6,762 nt of DNA from an uncultured Clostridia bacterium. Lineage in GTDB: Bacteria; Bacillota; Clostridia; Oscillospirales; Oscillospiraceae. The stretch spans positions 1 through 6,762 of the forward strand of contig CALICR010000217.1 of assembly GCA_938049125.1 (NCBI GenBank). The letters are read 5' to 3'. Below are positions 1 to 6,600 of this stretch, one piece after another (position 1 is the first letter of the stretch; every line of letters begins with the position of its first letter). The position numbers and the translations under genes are program-made. Under the pieces are notes generated by a model. The model saw only the letters and a list, made by a program, of their open reading frames with translations, searched no databases and was not told the origin of the DNA.

Positions 1-308
1 AGAGCACCGAGGGCGTTGCGGGCGGCGTCGTCTCCGGCATTCTGGCCATGCTGCTCTACGGCTTCATCCTGAGCCGCCTCGGCTTCCGGGTGAACTACCT
101 TTATGCGGCGGTCTACGGCCTGCTCGGCTCCATCGGCTCCGTGGCCGGGGATCTGGTCTTTTCGACCATCAAGCGCCAGCACGGCATCAAGGACTTCGGC
201 CATCTGCTGCCGGGCCACGGCGGCGCGCTGGACCGGTTCGACAGCACCACGGTGGTGGCCCCTCTGGCGGAGCTGCTGCTGCTGCTCATCCCCTTTGCGG
301 TGAAGTGA
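1..308 (+). CDS. cdsA: Phosphatidate cytidylyltransferase (CDP-diacylglycerol synthase), C-terminal part
   Basis: Integral membrane enzyme that makes CDP-diacylglycerol from phosphatidic acid and CTP, the branch point for phosphatidylglycerol, cardiolipin and related lipids. Only the last 101 codons are present, in the frame starting at base 3; the family is usually about 260-285 residues, so the N-terminal 60% or so lies upstream. The family signature is clear at bases 159-239: it reads S-T-I-K-R, then K-D-F-G-H-L-L-P-G-H-G-G, then D-R-F-D, containing the metal- and substrate-binding Lys, Asp, His and Arg residues. One signature position that is usually a large hydrophobic residue (just after HGG) is Ala. 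Hydrophobic stretches flank it: bases about 18-75, about 99-160, and a C-terminal Leu-rich segment at about 255-305. The protein ends in TGA at 306-308, one base before the dxr start, as expected for an operon partner. Confidence 0.95.
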   Translation, partial: STEGVAGGVVSGILAMLLYGFILSRLGFRVNYLYAAVYGLLGSIGSVAGDLVFSTIKRQHGIKDFGHLLPGHGGALDRFDSTTVVAPLAELLLLLIPFAVK

Positions 309-309
309 T

Positions 310-1449
310 ATGACGAAAAACTTAGTCATTTTAGGGAGCACCGGCTCCATCGGCCGTCAGACGCTGGACGTCTGCGGCCGCCTCGGCGTGAACGTCTCGG
401 CCCTGACCGCCGGGTCCAACGTTGAGCGCATGGCGGACCAGTGCCGCCGCTATCGCCCGCGCCTGGCCGTCATGGCCACGGAGGAGGAGGCGTCCCGGCT
501 CCAGGATGCCATCGACGACCTGCCCACGGAGGTCCTGTGCGGCCCCGAGGGCCTGCTGGCCGCTGCGGCGCTGCCCGGGGCCGACACCGTCGTGACGGCG
601 GTGGTGGGCATGGTGGGCCTCCAGCCCACGCTTGCCGCCATCCGGCAGGGCAAGCGCATCGGCCTCGCCAACAAGGAGACGCTGGTCTGCGCCGGTGAGC
701 TGGTCATGGCGGAGGCGGAGCGCTTCGGCGCGGAGATCATCCCCGTGGACTCGGAGCACTCGGCCATTTTCCAGTGCCTCATGGGCTGCCGGGACCGCGG
801 TGAGATCAAGCGCCTGATCCTGACCTGCTCCGGCGGGCCGTTCTACGGCATGACCCGGGCGCAGGCGGCCCAGGTGACGCGCCGGGACGCGCTGAAGCAC
901 CCAAACTGGAAGATGGGCGAAAAAATCACCATCGACTGTGCGACACTGATGAACAAGGGCCTGGAGCTCATCGAGGCCATGCGGCTCTACGGGCTTCCGG
1001 CGGAGCAGGTGACGGCGGTCATCCACCGCCAGAGCATCGTCCACTCCCTGGTGGAGTTCCGGGACGGGGCCATGCTGGCCCAGCTGGGCGTACCGGATAT
1101 GCGCATCCCCATCCAGCTGGCCCTGACCTACCCCACGCGGCAGGAAAATCCGGCGGCGGGCCTCGACCTGCTCACCTGCGGGCCGCTGACCTTCGACGCG
1201 CCGGACCTCGACGTCTTCCCCTGCCTGCGCCTGGCCACGGAGGCGGCGCGGGCCGGCGGCACGGCCTGCCCGGTGCTCAACGGGGCCAACGAGGCGGCGG
1301 TGGCGCTGTTCCTCCAGGAAAAAATCGGCTTTTATGACATTCCCGCGCGGGTCTCCCGGGCGCTGGAGACGGTGCCCTTCGTGGCGAAGCCGTCGCTGCC
1401 CGAGATCCTGGCGGCCGACGCCGCCGCCCGCCGGGCCGCGGAATTGTGA
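310..1449 (+). CDS. dxr: 1-deoxy-D-xylulose 5-phosphate reductoisomerase
   Basis: Cytosolic NADPH-dependent enzyme (also called ispC) that converts 1-deoxy-D-xylulose 5-phosphate to 2-C-methyl-D-erythritol 4-phosphate, the first committed MEP pathway step and the fosmidomycin target. The 379 residues are a normal full length. Visible motifs: the NADPH-binding GSTGSIG at residues 9-15, LANKET at 119-124, metal ligands D147 and E149 in PVDSEH, SGGPF at 174-178, HPNW at 197-200, and MNKGLE at 214-219 with N215, K216 and the third metal ligand E219. The usual HPQS motif near residue 239 reads HRQS here. The C-terminal domain carries NGANEAA at 324-330. The ATG at 310 is one base after the cdsA stop. 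A weak purine stretch (GGTGAAG, 299-305) precedes it inside the cdsA end, so coupled translation is likely. The first codons are unusually AT-rich, with TTA at residues 5 and 8. Confidence 0.98.
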   Translation: MTKNLVILGSTGSIGRQTLDVCGRLGVNVSALTAGSNVERMADQCRRYRPRLAVMATEEEASRLQDAIDDLPTEVLCGPEGLLAAAALPGADTVVTAVVGMVGLQPTLAAIRQGKRIGLANKETLVCAGELVMAEAERFGAEIIPVDSEHSAIFQCLMGCRDRGEIKRLILTCSGGPFYGMTRAQAAQVTRRDALKHPNWKMGEKITIDCATLMNKGLELIEAMRLYGLPAEQVTAVIHRQSIVHSLVEFRDGAMLAQLGVPDMRIPIQLALTYPTRQENPAAGLDLLTCGPLTFDAPDLDVFPCLRLATEAARAGGTACPVLNGANEAAVALFLQEKIGFYDIPARVSRALETVPFVAKPSLPEILAADAAARRAAEL

Positions 1450-1452
1450 GGA
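1446..1452 (+). promoter_or_regulatory. Ribosome binding site of rseP, overlapping the dxr stop codon
   Basis: GTGAGGA contains a GAGGA core at 1448-1452, six bases before the GTG at 1459. It overlaps the dxr stop (TGA at 1447-1449). This site supports GTG at 1459 as the true start: translation from it begins directly with the first membrane segment and the HELGH motif at residues 17-21. It also suggests coupling of rseP translation to termination on dxr. Confidence 0.7.
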
Positions 1453-1458
1453 ATTTTC

Positions 1459-2514
1459 GTGTATATTCTGCTTGCCATTCTCATTTTCAGCGTGCTGATC
1501 GTGGTCCACGAGCTTGGCCACTTCATCGCGGCCAAGGCCTGCGGCGTGCAGGTCAATGAGTTCTCCGTCTTCATGGGGCCGAAGCTGCTCCAGAAGAAGG
1601 GGAAGGAGACGACCTACACCCTCCGGCTCATCCCCATCGGCGGCTTCTGCGCCATGGAGGGCGAGGACGAGACGAGCGAGAACCCCCGGGCCTTCACGGC
1701 GGCGAAGCCCTGGAAGCGGATCGTCATCCTGGCCGCCGGATCCTTCATGAACTTCCTGACGGGCCTTGTGATCCTTCTCTGCATCTACGCCTCGGCCCAG
1801 GGCTTTGCGGTGCCCGTCATCGACTCCTTTTTCGAGAACTGCCCCTACGAGTCGGCGGAGGGCTTCCAGGCCGGGGACCGGTTCTATTCCGTGGACGGCA
1901 GGCGGGTGTACCTCTATTCAGACCTTGAGATGCTCCTCTCCCGGAACCCGGACCAGGTCTACGACATCGTGGTCCTCCGGGACGGCGAAAAGGTGACGCT
2001 CCACGACTTTGAACTGAAAAAGGTCCCCTACGAGACCGAGGAGGGCACCGAGGAGCGCTACGGCTTCTACTTCGGCTCCGTCCCGGCGACGTTCGGGAAC
2101 CAGCTGAAAAATGCCTGGTACCACGGCATCGACTTTGCCCGGATGGTCTGGATGAGCCTCGGCGACCTGGTGAGCGGCCAGGTGAGCGTGAGGGAGATGT
2201 CCGGCCCCGTGGGCATCGTCTCCGTCATCTCCGAGACCGGTGAGACGGCGGAGAGCACGAAGGCGGGCGTAGAGAACGTCCTCTACCTCGGCGCGTTCAT
2301 CGCCGTCAACCTGGCGGTCATGAATATGCTGCCCATCCCGGCGCTGGACGGCGGGCGCGTGTTCTTCCTGCTCATCACCTGCCTGCTGGAGGCCATCCTG
2401 AAAAAGAAGATCGACCCGAAATACGAGGGCTATATCCATGCGGTGGGCATGATCCTGCTGCTGGGATTCATGCTGCTCATCACGTTCAAGGACGTGTGGC
2501 AGCTGCTGAGGTGA
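1459..2514 (+). CDS. rseP: RseP/RasP-type site-2 intramembrane zinc metalloprotease with PDZ-like domain
   Basis: Membrane protease of the M50 (site-2 protease) family. Family members cut transmembrane segments of anti-sigma factors, cell-division proteins or signal-peptide remnants; the substrate here cannot be told from the sequence. The zinc site is intact: HELGH at residues 17-21 within the first membrane segment, and the distal motif NMLPIPALDG at 289-298 supplying D297. The membrane-associated IPIGGF loop is at 58-63. Hydrophobic segments lie at about 2-25, 87-112, 273-310 and 325-343. A single PDZ-like domain spans about 115-185, with FQAGD at 136-140 but a divergent ligand-binding loop. 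At 351 residues it is shorter than E. coli RseP (about 450, two PDZ domains) and B. subtilis RasP (about 420), consistent with compact clostridial forms. The start is GTG, supported by the overlapping ribosome binding site. It lies 9 bases after dxr and 7 before ispG, so it is probably co-transcribed with both. Confidence 0.95.
   Translation: MYILLAILIFSVLIVVHELGHFIAAKACGVQVNEFSVFMGPKLLQKKGKETTYTLRLIPIGGFCAMEGEDETSENPRAFTAAKPWKRIVILAAGSFMNFLTGLVILLCIYASAQGFAVPVIDSFFENCPYESAEGFQAGDRFYSVDGRRVYLYSDLEMLLSRNPDQVYDIVVLRDGEKVTLHDFELKKVPYETEEGTEERYGFYFGSVPATFGNQLKNAWYHGIDFARMVWMSLGDLVSGQVSVREMSGPVGIVSVISETGETAESTKAGVENVLYLGAFIAVNLAVMNMLPIPALDGGRVFFLLITCLLEAILKKKIDPKYEGYIHAVGMILLLGFMLLITFKDVWQLLR
2508..2514 (+). 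promoter_or_regulatory. Strong ribosome binding site of ispG overlapping the rseP stop codon
   Basis: GAGGTGA is a full-length match to the anti-Shine-Dalgarno end of 16S rRNA. It sits seven bases before the ATG at 2522 and includes the rseP stop (TGA, 2512-2514). Its strength fixes the ispG start and suggests ispG is translated efficiently even though it is embedded in the preceding coding region. Confidence 0.75.
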
Positions 2515-2521
2515 GAATCAC

Positions 2522-3559
2522 ATGAAAAAGCAGATTCTTGTGGGCGGCGTTCCCATCGGCGGGGGCGCGCCCGTGTCCATCCAGTCCATGCTGAACACCC
2601 GGACCACGGACGTGGCCGGGTCCCTGCGCCAGATCCGGGCGCTGGCCGACGCCGGGTGCCAGATCGCCCGGCTTGCGGTGCCGGACATGGAGGCCGCCCG
2701 GTCCTTCGCGGAGATCTGCCGCGAGTCGCCGCTGCCTCTGGTGGCGGACATCCATTTTGACTACCGCCTGGCCATCGCGGCGGCTGAGGGCGGCGCGGCG
2801 AAAATTCGCCTGAACCCCGGCAACATCGGCGGCGCGGACCGGGTCCGGGCTGTGGTGGAGGTCTGCCGGGCTAGGCATATCCCCATCCGCATCGGTGTCA
2901 ACGGCGGCAGCCTTGACCGGGAGCTGCTGAAAAAATACGGCCACCCCACGCCGGAGGCCCTGGTAGAGAGCGCTTTCTCCCACATCCGGCTGCTGGAGGA
3001 GGAGAATTTCACGGACATCTGCGTGTCCATGAAGTCCTCGAACGTGCCGCTCATGATGCGGGCCTACCAGCTCATGGACAAGGCCTGCGACTATCCGCTC
3101 CACGTGGGCGTGACGGAGACGGGCACGGAGTATATGGGCACCATCAAGTCCGCCATGGGCATCGGCGGCCTGCTGTGCCAGGGCATCGGCGACACCATCC
3201 GCGTCTCGCTGACGGCGGACCCGGTGCGGGAGGTCTACGCGGCAAAGGCCATCCTGAAGGCCGCGGGCCTGCGCCGGGAGGGCGTGAATATTGTGTCCTG
3301 TCCCACCTGCGGGCGGACCCGTATCGACCTCATCGGCCTGGCCGGGAAGGTGGAGGAGGCGCTGCGGGACTGCGAAAAGCCCCTGACCGTGGCGGTCATG
3401 GGCTGCGTGGTCAACGGCCCCGGCGAGGCCCGGGAGGCCGACATCGGCATCGCCGGCGGCGAGGACTGCGGCGTGCTCTTTGTCCGCGGCGAGCTGAAGG
3501 AGCGGCTGCCCTACGACGAGCTGCTGCCGGCGCTGCTGCGCTATATCGACAAACTGTGA
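2522..3559 (+). CDS. ispG: 4-hydroxy-3-methylbut-2-en-1-yl diphosphate synthase (GcpE)
   Basis: Cytosolic [4Fe-4S] enzyme of the MEP pathway that reduces 2-C-methyl-D-erythritol 2,4-cyclodiphosphate to HMBPP using flavodoxin or ferredoxin electrons. The 345 residues are a complete short (bacterial two-domain) form. An N-terminal TIM-barrel-like domain covers about 1-240, with QSMLNT at 21-26, VADIHFDY at 74-81, KIRLNPGNIG at 94-103 and TETGTE at 198-203. The C-terminal cluster domain has CPTCGR at 260-265 and GCVVNGPGEA at 294-303. This gives ligands C260, C263, C295 and E302, spaced exactly as in the E. coli enzyme (C270, C273, C305, E312). The ATG is set by a strong GAGGTGA seven bases upstream. 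It shares an operon with dxr, an earlier step of the same pathway. In B. subtilis this slot between rasP and polC holds proS, whereas clostridia commonly have ispG here. Confidence 0.98.
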   Translation: MKKQILVGGVPIGGGAPVSIQSMLNTRTTDVAGSLRQIRALADAGCQIARLAVPDMEAARSFAEICRESPLPLVADIHFDYRLAIAAAEGGAAKIRLNPGNIGGADRVRAVVEVCRARHIPIRIGVNGGSLDRELLKKYGHPTPEALVESAFSHIRLLEEENFTDICVSMKSSNVPLMMRAYQLMDKACDYPLHVGVTETGTEYMGTIKSAMGIGGLLCQGIGDTIRVSLTADPVREVYAAKAILKAAGLRREGVNIVSCPTCGRTRIDLIGLAGKVEEALRDCEKPLTVAVMGCVVNGPGEAREADIGIAGGEDCGVLFVRGELKERLPYDELLPALLRYIDKL

Positions 3560-3570
3560 CGGACGCCAGA

Positions 3571-3600
3571 CGCCGCCCGGCCCGCACCGGCCGGACGGCG
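3571..3600 (+). repeat. GC-rich inverted repeat (hairpin) in the ispG-polC spacer
   Basis: Arms 3571-3582 (CGCCGCCCGGCC) and 3589-3600 (GGCCGGACGGCG) pair at 11 of 12 positions, with one C-A mismatch (3576/3595) and a six-base loop CGCACC at 3583-3588. A short outer extension, GCC 3565-3567 with GGC 3605-3607, is possible across an internal loop. It begins 11 bases after the ispG stop, where an intrinsic terminator would sit, but no T-tract follows, so it is not a canonical intrinsic terminator. It could slow decay of the upstream message, give partial termination or pausing, or be an intercistronic structure that sets polC expression apart from the isoprenoid genes. These roles are inference; only the repeat itself is seen. 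Confidence 0.75.
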
Positions 3601-3625
3601 CTGCGGCATCCGGAGAACGTGGAAA

Positions 3626-3631
3626 AAGGAG
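3626..3631 (+). promoter_or_regulatory. Ribosome binding site of polC
   Basis: AAGGAG lies five bases before the ATG at 3637, in an A-rich patch that follows the GC-rich hairpin. It selects this ATG over the in-frame GTG at 3619, whose only upstream purine match (GGAG, 3612-3615) is too close. No convincing -35/-10 promoter was found in the 77-base spacer. Confidence 0.75.
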
Positions 3632-3636
3632 CGAAC

Positions 3637-6600
3637 ATGGAAAATATCGTGACCCTGCGGGAGGTATTTTCTGAATATGAATGGGACGAGCGCCTCGGCG
3701 CCGGGACGGTGGAGCACCTGACCATCGACCGGGAGAACCGCCGCATCGCGGTGACGCTGCGCCTTCCGCGCTACGTGCCCGCCGCGGCCATCGAGGCCCA
3801 GGCGGCGGAGGCGGCGCGCCGCTATTTCGTCGGCGCCCTGGACATCGCGCCGCGGTTTCCGGCGGAGGCCATGGACGAGCTGGACTTTCAGGAGCTGTCG
3901 GAGCTGCTGATCCGGGAGTATTCCCCGGCGGCGGGGTCTCTGGCGGGCTGCGCCTGGAGCCGCGAGGGCGACACGATCCGCCTGCGCCTCCGGGCCAACG
4001 GCCGGGCGGCGCTGGAGCAGCAGGTGCCGAAGCTGCGCACTTACCTGCTGGAGCGCTTCGGGCGGCGGGTGGACATCGCCGTCGAGGCAGGCCATGAACT
4101 GGAGGGGCAGGCACTCTACGACGAGCTGGAGCGCCTGCGCCAGGAGGCCATCGCCTCGGTGCCGGAGCCGACGTTCCGGGACAAGGCCGCGCTGCCCTCA
4201 AGCCAGACCAAGGCGGCGGAGAACGCCGTCCTCGGTAAGCCCTTCAAGGGCGAGCCGACGCCCATGCGGGAGCTGAATCTCGACATGAGCCGCGTCATCG
4301 TCGAGGGAGAGGTCTTCGCCGTGGAGCACCGGGAGCTGAAAAAGCGCAATGCCTGGGTCATCTGCTTCGACGTCACCGACTACACCGGCTCCGTGCGCAT
4401 CAACCAGTTTATGGAGGCGGACAAGGCAAAGCCCGTGCTGGACGCCATTGCCAAGCCGGGCCTCTGGGTGAAAATTCAGGGCAAGATCACCTTCAACAAA
4501 TATGAAAACGACATGGTGCTGGATCCAAGTGCCATCCTGATTGGGAAGAAACCCCAGCGCGAGGACCGGGCGGAGGAGAAGCGCGTGGAGCTGCACCTCC
4601 ACACCACCATGTCCTCCATGGATGCGCTGACGAAGACCGGCGACGCCGTGGCCACTGCGGCCCGCTGGGGCCACAAGGCCATCGCCATCACGGACCACGG
4701 CGGCTGTCAGTCCTTCCCGGACGCACTGAAAGCCTCCAAGGCCAAGGTCGCCGGGACCGGCGAGCCCATCAAAATTCTCTACGGCTGCGAAGGCTACTTC
4801 GTCAACGACGTGGATGACCGCATTGCGGTCCACGGATCGCGGGACCTGCCCTTCGACACGGAAATCGTGGCCTTCGACCTGGAGACCACGGGCCTCTCGT
4901 CCCAGCACGACACCATCATTGAGATCGGCGCTGCCATCTTTCGCGGCGACGAGATCGTGGACCGGTTCCAGACCTTCGTGGCCCCGGGCCGCGCCCTGAG
5001 CCAGAAGATCATAGACCTCACGGGCATCACCGACGCCATGCTGCGCGGCGCGCCCACCATCGAGGAGGTCCTGCCGAAGTTCCTGGCCTTCTGCGGCGAC
5101 CGGCCCCTGACGGCCCACAACGCGGACTTCGACGTGGGCTTCATTGCCGCGGCCTGCCGCCGCCAGGGCATCGCCTACGATCCGGTCTACCTCGACACGC
5201 TGATTTTGGCCCAGAACCTCCTGCCAGAGTTGGGCAAGTACAAGCTCAACCTCGTGGCGGACCATCTGGGTCTGCCGGACTTCAATCACCACCGCGCCGT
5301 GGACGACGCCGTGACCTGCGGCCAGCTGCTCCGGCGCTTCCTCACCATGCTGGGGGAGGAGGGCCTTTCCCGCATCCCGGAGATCAACCCGCGCATGGAG
5401 GAGCTGCGGGCCGGGAGCCAGAAGCTGGACGGCCGCCACACCCGGCATATTCTCCTCTTCGCCAAGAATAACACGGGCCTCCGGAACCTCTACCGCCTTG
5501 TGTCCTACGGCAACCTCAAATATTTCAAGCGCGTGCCGCGCATCCCCAAGTCGGAGCTGATCCGCTGGCGCGAGGGCCTCATCATCGGCTCTGCCTGCGA
5601 GGCGGGCGAGCTGTTCCAGGCCATCGTGAACCACAAGAGCTACGACGAGTGCAAGCGCATCGCATCCTTCTACGATTTCCTCGAAATCCAGCCGCTGTGC
5701 AACAACCGCTTCATGCTGGAGAAGGGACTGGCGGCGGACGAAGAGGAGCTGCGGGAGTTCAACCGCACCGTGGTGCGCCTGGGCGAGGACCTGAGCAAGC
5801 CCGTCGTCGCCACCGGCGACGTCCACTTCCTCAACCCCGAGGATGAGATTTACCGCCATATCCTGCTGGCGTCCCGGAAATTCGACGACTGCGACAAGCC
5901 CCTGCCCATCTACTTCAAGACCACGGACGAGATGCTGGAGGAGTTCTCCTACCTTGGCGCCGAGAAGGCCCGGGAGGTCGTGGTCACGAACACGAACCTC
6001 ATCGCCGATATGTGCGAGACCATCCGGCCCGTGCCGCTCAACCTGTTTCCCCCGGCCATCGACCGGTCCGTGGAGCAGCTGGAGGAGCTGGTCTACGGCA
6101 AGATGCATAGGCTTTACGGCGAAAACCCGCCCGAAATCGTCCGGAAGCGCGTGGACACGGAGATGCACGACATCATCTCCTGCCACTACGACGTCATTTA
6201 CATGTCCGCCCAGAAGCTGGTGCAGAACTCCCTGGAGCACGGCTACCTGGTCGGCTCCCGCGGCAGCGTCGGCTCCTCGCTGGTGGCCTTTATGTCCGGT
6301 ATCACGGAGGTCAACTCCCTGCCGCCCCACTACCGCTGCGAGAAGTGCCACTACTGCACCTTCGAGGTGCCCGAGGGCGTCAACTGCGGCGCGGACCTGC
6401 CGGATGCCGTCTGTCCGAGCTGCGGCACGCCGCTGGTCAAGGACGGCTTCAACATCCCCTTCGAGACCTTCCTGGGCTTCGGCGGCGACAAGGTGCCGGA
6501 CATCGACCTCAACTTCTCCGGAGAGTACCAGTCCAAGGCCCACGCCTACTGCGTCGAGATGTTCGGCGCGAGCCACGTCTTCCGGGCCGGGACCATCGGC

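Noticed and set aside
269..290. CTG triplet repeat near the end of cdsA
   Set aside because: It is a short run of Leu codons in a C-terminal membrane segment, as expected from codon bias, and not a meaningful repeat.
331..1521. Antisense open frame (396 codons) opposite dxr
   Set aside because: It is a shadow of the strongly coding dxr frame, has an Arg/Gly/His-rich product and no credible domain.
3571..3610. Intrinsic transcription terminator after ispG
   Set aside because: The stem is strong but is followed by GC-rich sequence and then A-rich sequence, with no run of T, so I list it only as an inverted repeat.
3681..4097. Alternative + strand frame (138 codons) over the poorly conserved polC N-terminal region
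   Set aside because: It is Arg/Gly/Ala/Pro-rich and starts inside polC. The polC frame has a good ribosome binding site at 3626-3631 and continues unbroken into the OB fold.
2486..4201. Antisense open frame (571 codons) spanning the end of rseP, ispG and the start of polC
   Set aside because: The product is Pro/Arg/Ala-rich and low-complexity, crosses three real genes and has no family resemblance; it is a composition artefact.
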